64,000 bases of DNA, taken from positions 1-64,000 of the forward strand of contig DF237376.1 in NCBI GenBank assembly GCA_000708835.1. Reading direction: 5' to 3'. Made by a program: the position numbers and the translations under genes. The notes below the pieces were generated by a model, which saw only the letters and a program-made list of their open reading frames with translations, had not been told where the DNA came from and searched no databases. Shown here piece by piece: positions 1 to 10,813 of this stretch; the stretch's first letter is position 1, and each line of letters opens with the position of its first letter. Source of the stretch: Klebsormidium nitens. Taxonomy: Eukaryota > Streptophyta > Klebsormidiophyceae > Klebsormidiales > Klebsormidiaceae.

Positions 1-1148
1 CCCATAAGCGACGAAAACTGCCGTACATTTGTTTTTGCATCTATGATGACGTACGGGCCAAGCTCGACAGTACTAGAGCTGGCTACGCGACCTGAGGCTG
101 AACTGATGTCAGCCTGTGTACCAAGTGGCAAGACCATTCGCATTGAACAAATGCGGCACAGCCTCGATCCAATTAAAGGCCTTGCATGGCGCCCCAAAGG
201 CGGCCACAGCGAAATCAGGGTCAACTGGGCCAGCTTTAGCTTTTCAACACCCTTCCACTGAAGGTCTTCATTCTGAGGAATGGAGCCCGCTGATGGGGAG
301 AAAGGGCCTTCTGTGATCGAGAAGGTGAGGCGCCAATCATCATGTCAATCTATAAAATGAAGGTTGCGAGCTGGTCTATGCAGCTACCAATGCTACCTGT
401 GGTTGCTTGTGGCACAATGGAGACGTACACGACTCGTCGTTCAGGTTGCCTTTTCCAGCTAGAATGCTGTAACCTATGCCCACAGGTCTTGAAGGGATCT
501 CGTCAACCGGCAGCTGGCTGTGCCGCTAACAATTAGAAGTGCAGCACATGTTTTAGCATCGGTTGTCGTCTCGTTGTTGTCAACGTATGGCGACAATAAG
601 TTGGCAAAAACATATAATATGCATGATGGTGGGGCTTCAGCAGCGCCCTTCTGTGTAATAAGTAGCGCAGAACTGGGGTGCATCTGTACCTTAAGAGTAG
701 GCACCCTTGCTGGTACGCTTCATGATCGAGGGTTTCTAAAGGATGCAACACGTTGGCTAAACTGCCCCCCATTCTCCGGCCTCAGAAATATGACCAACAC
801 CTCCCTCTACACAGAACGGTGTACCTAGCTCAGTAGTTTTCATCGACTTGTACAGCACACTCATTCCAGGTGACACTCCAGCTCCAAGTGAGCCTTAGTG
901 AAAAGACAAGTTGAACAACGTGCTGACATCGAATTCGAACTTCCTCCTTTGTTCTTCCTCAACCCAAATTTTTATTTCCGTACCCCTCTCGGTGTGCTGT
1001 CTGCCTTCTCTCTTTTACAAACTTTTTTTGACCCTACTACATATCCAGACACATAGCACTCAGGGGGCCATCTTAGAAACTGTTGTAAGCTTCCCCAACC
1101 GCAACATCATTCCATTGCTGATAGTCGCTCAAAAATCTCACTCCACAG
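1..1148. other. upstream region of capping-enzyme gene; first exon not found
   Basis: This stretch should hold the promoter, 5' UTR and first coding exon of the capping-enzyme gene, because the first recognisable exon begins at 1149 after a clear ACAG acceptor and is already inside the protein. I could not identify a convincing start codon or donor here. A pyrimidine-rich tract at about 940-1045 lies in the intron that precedes the exon at 1149. Short open frames in this stretch show no family resemblance. Confidence 0.4.
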
Positions 1149-4100
1149 GCCCGTGCGGCGCGTAAGGCAAAGCTCGAGGAGCGGCTGGCTCTGGAAGCGG
1201 AGAGGAAGCGCAAGGCAGAGGAGCAGGAAGCGGCGCGCCCCGCCAAGAGGCAAGCACTCGATGGTGGAGGCAACGGAGTGCCGCAAGTTGAGGGGGGAGA
1301 ATCAAACGGCGCAGCGGAATCGACCGAAGCGGCGGGCCACGCAGCCCCGCAGGGTTTTCCGGCTAGAAGCCTAGGGCCGATTCCTGAGGGTGAGGAATCC
1401 GATAATTCTGATGTTTTACAGTTCTCTGTGATCTTCAAACCCTTTGATGGTTCACCAATCTACCAGGGCTGTGTTCATTGGAGTGCCCTATGAATTCCAT
1501 CTTGACGTGTTCCGGGAAAGCGATAGTACTCGGCCTGAAGCAGGCCAAGTTCTTCAGGCTGCCAGGGTCGGCGAATTTGGGTTTCGAAACATGAAACCTT
1601 ACTTACTCTGATCATGTCAAAATATGAGGTATGGGCAACAGCGCTCCCAGGCAGCTTTGAGGTTTGTCTGTACATGCTCTCGTCGTGCTCTCCAGGCTTA
1701 TCCTGCGTCTCCCACTGGGAATTATGTTTGTTACCCATGACAGAATGTCAAGATTGACAAGTGAAGGTGCCTTTGAAGCTGAGGCATCCCGAACGTGTTT
1801 AACATCACTAAGTATTTATCAGAAGGGGGGAAGAGTAGGACGAAGAGATGCAGACTTGCGTCTTCTGGCAGAAGGAGGGGAAGAACAGCTTAGTAAAAGA
1901 CACTGGAAAGAGAACAAGGAACCAGCAAAGAAGGATGTTCCAGCATGAAGAGGTAAGATTCTTCATCGCTGATGGGGGTGCTGCCTTGTGCCCTGTAGGC
2001 TGGCTGCAGTGCCCCCCTTACGGGGAGCCGGTGGACGGGCTGATTCCTTGCAAGGTGCCGCTGGGGGAGCGCTTTGATCACCTGCTGGAGCTGCATCAGC
2101 GGCTGACGCCAAAACTGCTCACGGAGCGGCTGCGGCGCGCGGGAACGCCGGTGAGCGGGGGCAGAGCCCCTTGACATGGATCTTGATGTATGCTAAGAAT
2201 CGTTTTTATGGATAGGAAAGGTCGGCCTACCGGGCGTAGGATTTCAACGGCTCTGAATTCAAACATTCCTGCGCTTCGCGTCTGATTCCACCGTAAATCC
2301 CAAAGTGAACCCACCCGTCCCCCGGGCTCGACGACATCATTCTCGTCGCGCATTATATCATACATTGGGGACTTTCTCCTTGAATCTCGAGACCTTGAAT
2401 CCGTTTACTTCACGTTGTTTTTCCAACTTTCGTGATCAAAAACAGTTTCGAAGCGGGACTTTCCAATCTGTGTGCGTTTCCTTGTTGAGCTGAGAAAGTC
2501 AGGGTTCGTTCTGATTTGGACTTCCTCCAGTCGAACTTACAAGCGGCTTAAAGTGTGACCCTTGCTACAGTCAGGGGCTATTTCTTCTGACGTTAGATTT
2601 TTGCCCTTTGGCTATCAACGATGTTGGTAACCAGCAAGTCAGCTAATGGTTACTTGAGGCTCTTAAGGCGGAGTTTGTGACTCACAAGGTTGGATTTCGA
2701 AGTGCCCCCTTTTTGCTCTGCAGATCGGCCTGGTAATTGACCTGACTAACACCAACCGTTACTACAAGGAGAAAGAGTTCACCAGCCAAAACGTCAAGTA
2801 CATAAAGGTGGGGCGACAAGAATTATCTTTGCCGCTTTGCTCGTGTAGAGCAGAAGAACTAGACTTCGCATGTCTCGATTGGACGCCCCTTCTTGGAATG
2901 AAAGTCGACATGGTAGACATGATGGGATAGATGTTCCAAACAAATGCGCATAGGTTTGATCTTCCGAATGCGGTTCTACAACGTCAAGCTTCTCAACCCG
3001 ACTGAGGATCGGACGGCACCGTTGCATCAATGTATGATAAAGCTTTTAGATCAAAGCTGAGGTCCTCTCGGAATCGCTAACCTCGATGCTGGGCCTTGCG
3101 AACTGAAAACCAAGACTCGGACATGCCGAATCATGCGCGCTGGTCAGGGCGAACATATTCCAAAAAATCTATGGTTGAGCGGTAGCAACTTTTTTGGCGT
3201 TGACAGATTGGTCTACGGGGCCGGAACGAGGTCCCCGACGCGGAGTCGGTGAATCTGTTTTACTACGAGGTGATGCGGTACCGCCAGACCAAAGGCGCCA
3301 AGCACATCCTGGTGCACTGCACGCACGGCCACAACCGTACCGGTTACATGATTGCCACCTTCCTCGCGCGCACCACCGCACCCACCGTCGCAGAGGTAGG
3401 GTTTCAAGATCTCAGGGTCGTCGCCTGAGTTTACAGGGGCTTAGCGCTTTGCATTTTGGGTTTTGTGTGCTACATGATTGCCGCCTTCCTCGCGGGCACC
3501 ACCGCGCCCTCCGTCGCAGAGGTAGGGTTTTACGAGACTACTTTTATAGGGGGCAGCTTTTGTAACTCGACCGGGGCATACTTCCATATCACGGAGTCTC
3601 TGTTTTTTGGTCTCTTGTTCGAGATAGTTGCTGCTGCGGTTTCTGCAATCAAGCTGTTCGTCCGCGAGGAAGTCAGTGGCTACAAAGGAGGCCCAATACG
3701 TCACAAAACTGACTGCTGTCAACCCGCCGGTTGGCGCGTTAACCATCGGTGTGCGGCAAGCGCGCCCTCTCGGCATCTTTGAGGACGAGTATCTCGCCAA
3801 GCTTACAATGCACGAAGAGCGCTAGCTTAAGTCTGGGGATTTAGCCTTAAGTTTCGTTTTCGAGATTTGACAAACTTACAATTGTCCAGCCTCAATAATG
3901 ATTTGCGGGGGTGCGCACCCTTGGCACCTTCAACGACGAGTATCTCGCGGAGCTATTTGCGGTGCACCACGAGCGCGCCAACGCGTTGCAGTCTTAAATT
4001 TCCTAATGTACTAACCAGAAGAAACATACCGGTTTGCAGGCTAACCAGCGGTTTGCGGCGGCGCGCCCCCCCGGGCATCTACAAGGACGAGTATCCTCCC

Positions 4101-7100
4101 GAGCTGTTCCAAAAAACCCAGAAGCGCCAGCTCTTAAAACTTTGAATAAGTCTTCCTTTTTCACGAAACCGGCCAGGGGCCATATGCCGGTTTGTAGCCT
4201 AACAAGCGGTCCTACGCCCGTTTCTAGGCTAACCAGCGCTTTGCGGCGGCGCGGCCCCCGGGCATCTACAAGGAGGAGTATCTCGCGGAGCTGTTTGCGG
4301 TGCACCACGAGCGGCGGCCTCCGCACGCTGTGACGCCGTCCGTGCCAGACTGGAAGCGCCCCCTGCTGGACCTCAATGGGGACGCGCCCTCAGACTCGGA
4401 GGAGGAGATGGACGACGACGGGAAAAAGGGGGCCTGGGAGCCGGTGAATGTTCGGATCTCTGATATTTTATCGTTTTTCGTGCCTTCCTGTCTACCGATA
4501 TTGAGGTATCTTGGAAAGCGGGGAGCGCTTACTTTTGACTTTACTCCAATGTGCTGCTCGGGCTTTCAGTTAACGGTGAATTGCTGAACAGATTGTACTT
4601 TGTTATGCACAATCCCTCGAGTCGCCTTTGCCCTTGTTTTTTAGTATACTAGAAATTTTACCACGGAACTCGACACATGGCGGAGAATCAAGTCAAAACC
4701 CCTCAATGGCTTACAGAAACGGATTTGCGGAAGGCACGTTCGTCAACCGGGTGGCCGTCTCAAGAGCCCCAAAATCGGGTCTGCTGAAAGTATACCAGTC
4801 GCTTACATCCGCTTACATTGAATGCTCCTGCGACGCAACCCTAACATCGTCCCTGTGCATGTACTCACTGTCCTCTGCCTAACATCGCACATTGGCCTCG
4901 CCTCCGCAGGCGCCCGAGCCGGCCCCCGCGCCTGCCGCGATGACGATCGATGACGTCATCGGCGATCCCGTCCCGCTGGACCAGCAGCAGGAGCTGCGTG
5001 CAATTGTGTACAGCGCGCTTGGGGAGCGGCCGGGGCGCAACGGCAACCTCAACTTCCCGGGCTCCCAGCCCGTGTCGCTCAGCAAGTGAGCCTCCATCGT
5101 TTTTACTTCTTTCGAAACATGAGCCATCTGGTTTTTCTCGATTTGTTTCCTGACTTGATAGGGCTATATAGTCGTTCGGCAAGTAAGAGTCCGTCTAGTT
5201 TAATCAAGGTGTTTTGAGTGTTCTCGATTTGTCTCGACCGAGACTCTAGGGCGTCCAGAAGTGCAGACGGATGTCAAAGCTCCGTCCGGCTTGACCCCGT
5301 GGGAAAAAGGCATATATTTTGCTCTTGCCCGGGGATTCCTGTTTGTGTTAAGCATTCCAGACAGATGTCAAACTTCCAGAAATTCCAACTGGGCCCCGCC
5401 CAGGGGCTTCCCGGGATTGGAAACCCCCAGACTCCCTCACCTATGCTTACCCCCTGCAGTGAGAACATGCGGCTACTTCGCGAGCGGTACTACTATGTGA
5501 CGTGGAAGGCAGACGGCACGCGGTATATGATGCTCATCCTGCGAGAGGGCGCGTATCTAATCGACCGAAACTTCTCCTTCCGCCGCGCGCAAGTTCGCTT
5601 CCCTGCCGCTGTGAGCCCCGCTACATCTTTCTGTAACTCATCATCATTCATTTTCATTCTGCTTGTCCGTTCTTTCTTCTTCTTGCTTGATTCATTCGCA
5701 TCAGTAGGGTGGCCTTATACCGATCGTGTTGGATTGAGGAGGCTTTTTCAAGCGCAACTGGCTGTCGAGTGCGTTGAGGGTCGGTACTGACGACATTAGA
5801 GCCGCCGTCAACGAGTCGGGGGTCGTGACCTCAGCTCTCCGAAACTGAGACACCAGGTTCACTCGTAATCAGTCTGACTTCACAGAAATTTTGATTTTAC
5901 AGACAAGCCACCAAGAAGTCGACAGGAAAGGTCAGCTGTCAACGACTGATCCAAGTCACCCGCCCCAAATGTTGTGGAACCCTTGCAATTCAGCTCTTGC
6001 TAATAATCCAAGGAACACTTTTCAAAGGGCTGCGTCCTCGTGTTTCCATGACGTCGTCGTCTTCTCTTGCAACGATTCGTTTGTTGGCGGACGTTGGCCT
6101 TTTCGGGCAAGGGCAATCTCAGTGAACAGGTTTTGCGAAGTCATATCGTGACAGCCATCCACCGGGTCGGTTTCCTGCAAAGAACTTACTATTCTTGAAG
6201 CCCTCATTATTGCGTCCCGGGGTTCCAAAATCGCTGTCGCCCACAGTGTGTGCTGACGTCATCGATGTTTCGCACATCTTGTTGCTTCCGGCCCCTCCCG
6301 CTGCTGACATCACAACCACTCCTGCTGACGTCATCATCTCCCTTCCCCCGGCAGAACTTCGTGTTTCCGGAGCCCCCGGAGAGCCCCAGCGCTCCGCGCA
6401 CGGCGCTGCAGCATGCGACGCTGCTGGACGGCGAGATGGTGGTGGATCACGTCCCGCCGTCCGCGCCCGGCGCGCCCGCCAAGCAGGAGCGGCGCTTCCT
6501 CGTCTATGACATCATGCTACTCAACGGGCAGGCACTCGCACAGGTATGGAGCGGTCGATGCTCGACCCCTTCCTGCGTCGAATTCATCCTGTTTTCTTTA
6601 GAGCAGTATCTTTGAATAGTTTTTCACTGAAGTTTGCTGGCTGTTGTATGCTTGGCAACTCTTTCCTGCCCCTCCTTAACCGACTTGAGCACTTCAACTG
6701 CGCAATGGTGGAGAATGTTGGATTTCGTGATGGTCATCAGCCGAACTTCTGCGTAGGTCACCCAAATTCGACTCTTTGAAGCTAGTGGCGCACGTGTGCT
6801 CCAAAGCGAACCCCGGCGTTCTTGTTCTTGTCTCGAGAACAATCCTCTTCGGAAACACGGAAACACGGTCTTAGAGACACTGTGCGACGAAGCGAGATAA
6901 TACTGGTAGAAGCGATCGCAGGGCACGAAAGCCATGCTCCCTTCCTTGTCTTGTTAACAGACCTGCCTTCTGCTTCTTTTTCGCAGCTCCCCTTCTCCCA
7001 ACGCTTCCCGCTCATCCTGTCGGAGGTGATCGCCCCTCGCAAGAAGGACGAGGCGCTCAACCGCAAGTACGACTATACCGTAGAGCCCTTCCGGGTGAGG

Positions 7101-10070
7101 TGTCAGATTTGCATAACATGGTTCACGGATCTTGGGACAGATACTGCGGTTTACCGCTCAGGGATTTTGTTGATGTGGCGACTCGTGTTTCCGGGTATTT
7201 ATTTTCCCCCTGTTCATACGATGGTATCGTTCGGTTTGGTTCCGATAGAACTACAGCCGCGTTGTGTTCAAAGTCTGAGTAGGAAGACACACCAGCCGAT
7301 CGACAGCAACAAAGTAGTCCTTATCAGGACCAACTTTCTGAACGCATTTCTAGCATGCAGCTGCGTCATATTCTTTGTTTTCATCCAATCCACTGAAGTG
7401 TGCAGCAGTACTTGCAAGCCCGCCTTTTTATTTTTTTTGTTAAGGACGACTGCGTGTGCATGTCCCAGATAGGGCAGATTGCGTGAACGGCCAACTCTTG
7501 GCAGCGCTTTGCAAACGATCGACTGGCGGCCCTCAAGACAAGAAACAATACCTTCACCAGCTTGGGGGACCATTAGGTTGAGTTTCGTTCTGTCGAACGC
7601 TTCCCAGACTTTATTGTCTGTACCCCAGGTCCGAGGGGACGTTCAACTGGCGGCCCTTGAGCGAGTACTTCAAGAAAACAACAACATGCCGCTGTTCCGC
7701 ATCCATTTTAAAGGGCCCTATGCCAGACTATTTCTCGTCGAATGCTACTCTGACTTCCCCCTTTGTCCCCAGGTTCGACGGAAGGACTTTTACGAGCTGC
7801 AGGCGACGCCCAAGCTGCTGAAGCAGACGGTGCCCAAGCTGAGCCACGAGGCGGACGGCCTCATCTTCCAGGTAAGCCGGAGACCGCTGGCGCTGACGTC
7901 ATTTGACGTCAGCTCGCTCGCTTCGCCAACACATGCAGGCAGTGGGTTTCCCTGGAGCCCTCCCGCCTGCGGGCGTTGAATTTGATTCGCAATTCCGGTG
8001 GGGGGAATAAGGTGAAACGGCGGCTTTTTGAGAGGGTCTTAGGAGGTTCGCGATATTGGCCTTTCACGGTTCTGATAGGCTTGAATATTTCGGGTTTCAG
8101 GTTCTTCGTCTCAGCCCCTCCCGAAAGACAGGCTTTGTGAGCGACGTTGCTGGTCTTTTACCAGTGCGCCCAGGCATCCTTGGCGGGACCCCATCATTGT
8201 CAAGAGGTACTATGAAAAGTGCGGGCCATTCAAGCGAGCCGGCCCACTGGAGGAGTCGGAAAAAATGGGATCGGTAGAGACCGAGTCTGCAAGTTTGCGA
8301 AGTAAAGAACGCAGGGGGCCATAAGGGTTGGAAACTCCTCAACACCTGGCAAAAGGCACAAACCGACCTCGCTCCTGCGCAGGGCTGGGACGACAAGTAC
8401 GTGACGCGGACGTTTGAGGGGCTGCTCAAGTGGAAGTACGCGCACATGAACTCCGTCGACTTCCTTTTCAAGGTATGCGCCTCAGAAATCTTGCCGGCTT
8501 TCGCCATCTTGAGCTTGCCGATCTCGCTGTCAGTCGACGACAACCCTAAATGCAAAGTTGTATAATCCTTCCAAGATCTCGGAGTGCAATGAAAACGACG
8601 ACCCAAATCCGCCAAGAATACGTTCTACTTTCGACGGATGTATAAAGGCACAAGTAGACCGGCCAATTCCTCTGCTGATGTCATGGCTTGTCCTCCGCGT
8701 TTCTTCAGAGCTTTCAGCGAGTTGCTGACGGACCCATCTCTCTGCCGATGTCACCAGGTGGAGCCCGACGGGAAGCAGCACCTGTACCTGACGGAGGGCA
8801 AGGAGCGGCTGCGGGAGCTGGAGGGGGCGACCGTTCACTTCGCAGGCGAGCCACCCTGGTCGCCGCCGTTCAGTTTCTCTTCCTTCCCCGTACTTGGTCG
8901 TCTGGTCCGCAGCCTGCCGCTGCCGCTGCTGCCTCTCCATTCGTTCTCTCGGTTCGTACTTGGCAAGAACTGATGTGCGGAAATTGGACAATCCGGTATG
9001 TTTGGTTTGGTACTCGGTGCCTGCAGTGTTTGGCTGAAGTTTGTTCTGAGTCAAGATGTCAATGCCTGGGCAGGTTGCAAAGGTTTGGTAAAAGTTTGAG
9101 AAGCTGAGCTTTCCACGAAGAGCTGTCTCGGTCGTTCGGCTAAGTGCAATTCTTCGTTTAAGACCTTTCCTCACACTCTGTCTAAGGATTCGTGCTTCAA
9201 TCAGATGATGATACACGGATCTAGCTTCAATTTGGCACATTTTGCCCCGTGGGTGGGTTCTCTAACCTGCCAAATTTTCCTGTCTGTTTGTCGATTACCG
9301 TGATTGTCACATCCTATGCCCCCGCCCCTGCAGACGGTGAGGACCCCGCCAGCTTCCACGACAAAATCATCGAGTGCGCCCGGGGCACCGAACCGGGCAG
9401 TTGGTCCTACATGCGGGTGCGCACCGACAAGAGCCACCCAAACGCGTACGCCGTTTACCTCAAGGTTTTGAACAGCATACGAGACAACATCACTGAGGAA
9501 AAGATCCTCCAGACAATCGACGAGATCACCAGGATGCCGAGTTACACCTCGCGGCAGACACCGCGGCCGGGGGGGCCTCCCCCGACCAGGCCCGGGGCCC
9601 CTGGCGGGAGTCACCGGGCGCCTATTGGGCACGTGAACCGGTCAGTACCGAACGGACCGAGCGGGCATGTTAGCCGACCGGTTCAAAACGGACCAAGTGG
9701 GCATGGTAACCGACCGGTACAAAATGGACCGAGTGGGCATCCTCGGATGGTTCAACCGGCACCTTTTGCGGGCGACACAGATAGTCCGTCTGACCGACCG
9801 CCGGTGCCGCTAGTGTCGGGGTCGGTTCCTAGCGGAGGAGCAACTGCTCATAATCAGGAAGAAAGTAAAGCATCGAGCGCGCACGGTGACGCTCATCAGT
9901 CAGATCCTGTTAATTCACTTGAAACAACACAGAAAAAGGGGAGGGAAAGTGACATTAGTGGGGCCGAGCGAGTTAGCGAAGCGGCTTTGCAACCGGCCCA
10001 CGAAGATCCAGATAGAAATGGGGACATGCGGGCGCTTGAGGACAACGGAAGGACTGGACAAGAGGACTAG
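1149..10070 (+). CDS. mRNA capping enzyme (RNA triphosphatase + guanylyltransferase)
   Basis: Bifunctional nuclear enzyme that removes the gamma-phosphate of nascent RNA 5' ends and adds GMP through a covalent lysyl-GMP intermediate. Thirteen exons keep phase throughout: 1149-1389, 1999-2150, 2724-2807, 3207-3395, 4228-4443, 4910-5085, 5460-5610, 6355-6543, 6987-7094, 7773-7871, 8383-8472, 8758-8845 and 9334-10070 (839 codons seen). The N-terminal part is a charged R/K/E-rich helix. Next comes the cysteine-phosphatase-type triphosphatase with the active-site loop HCTHGHNRTG in the exon at 3207. The nucleotidyltransferase follows, with the catalytic lysine in KADGTR (exon 5460), LLDGEMV (exon 6355), SHEADGLIFQ (exon 7773) and LLKWK (exon 8383), then an OB-fold region. 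The domain order and the GWLQCPPYG start of the phosphatase part match the plant form. The protein ends in an unusual Pro/Gly/Asn-rich tail of about 180 residues. The start codon and first exon are not seen. Several introns carry decayed exon copies. Confidence 0.95.
3471..3530 (+). repeat. tandem copy of capping exon-4 tail with its 5' splice site
   Basis: This segment repeats the last 50 bases or so of the exon ending at 3395 (from TACATGATTGCC through GTCGCAGAG) plus its donor GTAGGGTTT, 126 bp downstream of the original. Translated it reads YMIAAFLAGTTAPSVAE against YMIATFLARTTAPTVAE in the real exon. The copy keeps the reading frame and the donor, but I see no good acceptor directly in front of it. 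Confidence 0.85.
3730..4227 (+). repeat. ladder of three decayed copies of capping exon-5 head
   Basis: Upstream of the true exon at 4228 the same segment (intron end, then sequence like GCTAACCAGCGCTTTGCGG and the code for ARPPGIYKEEYLAELF) occurs three more times. The anchor GA(C/G)GAGTAT lies at 3784, 3935, 4086 and, in the real exon, 4274, giving steps of 151, 151 and 188 bp. The extra 37 bp in the last step contains a short partial unit near 4187. The copy nearest the real exon has one extra C in the CCCCCCC run and is out of frame. The second copy extends into the VHHER code. Confidence 0.85.
7620..7772 (+). repeat. partial copy of intron end and exon-10 head (capping gene)
   Basis: The sequence around 7626, TACCCCAGGTCCGAGGGGAC, resembles the true acceptor and exon start at 7773 (CCCCAGGTTCGACGGAAGGAC), 145 bp downstream. 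The polypyrimidine tracts in front of both also look alike. A second shared phrase, ACTGGCGGCCCT(C/T), occurs at about 7520 and 7645. The match is weaker than in the other ladders. Confidence 0.5.
8846..9333 (+). other. GC-AG intron in capping-enzyme gene
   Basis: The exon 8758-8845 can only be joined in frame to the exon at 9334 if the donor is GC (CAG|GCGAGC at 8846). That gives the expected ...HFADGEDPASF... across the junction, and no GT at a suitable place gives the right phase. GC-AG introns are a known minor class handled by the normal U2 spliceosome. Every other donor located in this gene is GT. Confidence 0.75.
9627..9734 (+). repeat. three 36-bp in-frame repeats coding a 12-residue motif
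   Basis: Three consecutive 36-bp units start at 9627, 9663 and 9699 in the last exon of the capping-enzyme gene. They encode GH(V/G)(N/S)R(S/P)V(P/Q)NGPS. They fall in the low-complexity tail after the catalytic core, so they are unlikely to affect catalysis directly. Confidence 0.9.
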
Positions 10071-10813
10071 GATTCGTGGATGTTGCGTTCAAGCATGGTT
10101 GACTCCCTGTCCGACATGTTTGGGACAGAACTTTCGCGCTTTGAATCAGGTTGGGTTATTGGATGTTCACAGAGATCTGCTTAAGGAATGTGTCGGGTTC
10201 ATTGACCCGGTGGGCCTGTTCGACGTTGTTGCGTGGACTGAGTCATCGATCGTTTTACATATGTTGCAATAGGTTGCGTGCGCGCAAATAACCTTTCTTT
10301 TTGCTTACGCTTGATTAATGATAATGTGAAGTATATTAGCCTGGCATGTTCACACATGGGATGATTGCCGTGCAGCCGGGCTGACAAAATTAGGTCGATC
10401 TGGCCACGCCGTAATTCGCGATTACCCCTAGCAAGGCCGGGCAGCAACATATATCTATCAAATGGACGTCGATTGATTGACGTTGCAGCATACTGCATGC
10501 CATTGCAACTTTGTCCTCTTGTGCACCGACGACCCTCCAGGTTCCTCAGTTGACCTCGCCATCATCTGAAAATCTGACTAAACGGACGTCTCAAGCGTTC
10601 GGCGTATACGAGGTAGGCCGCAATCGTGTTGTGGCGCTAAGATTTGAGAGGATTGTGTTCAGCATGGCCCAAGAGATGTCGTACAACGGCTGTTCGATCC
10701 GAAAGTAAAGGGCGCCGTCATTTCTGAAGTGTGTCACTTTGAGACATGTTGGTCAGGTTTGCGAGCTCTGTCCATTCTGTTCCGAGGGTTCAGGGATCCA
10801 GCAAGACACCGTA
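10071..10813. other. intergenic, between convergent genes
   Basis: This lies between the stop of the capping-enzyme gene on the plus strand and the stop of a membrane-protein gene on the minus strand. It must hold both 3' UTRs. No coding or repeat signal was seen. Confidence 0.5.

Noticed and set aside
21-900. Several 60-100 codon frames near the left edge
   Set aside because: They overlap each other on both strands, with no conserved motif and no splice continuity to the exon at 1149.
6822-7472. 216-codon plus-strand frame
   Set aside because: Read-through of intron around exon 6987-7094. The exon's clear GTGAGG donor and conserved continuation rule it out as a separate gene.
8530-9240. 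236-codon open frame on the minus strand
   Set aside because: It overlaps a real capping-enzyme exon and its flanking introns on the other strand. The sequence is low-complexity Arg/Gln and unlike a protein.
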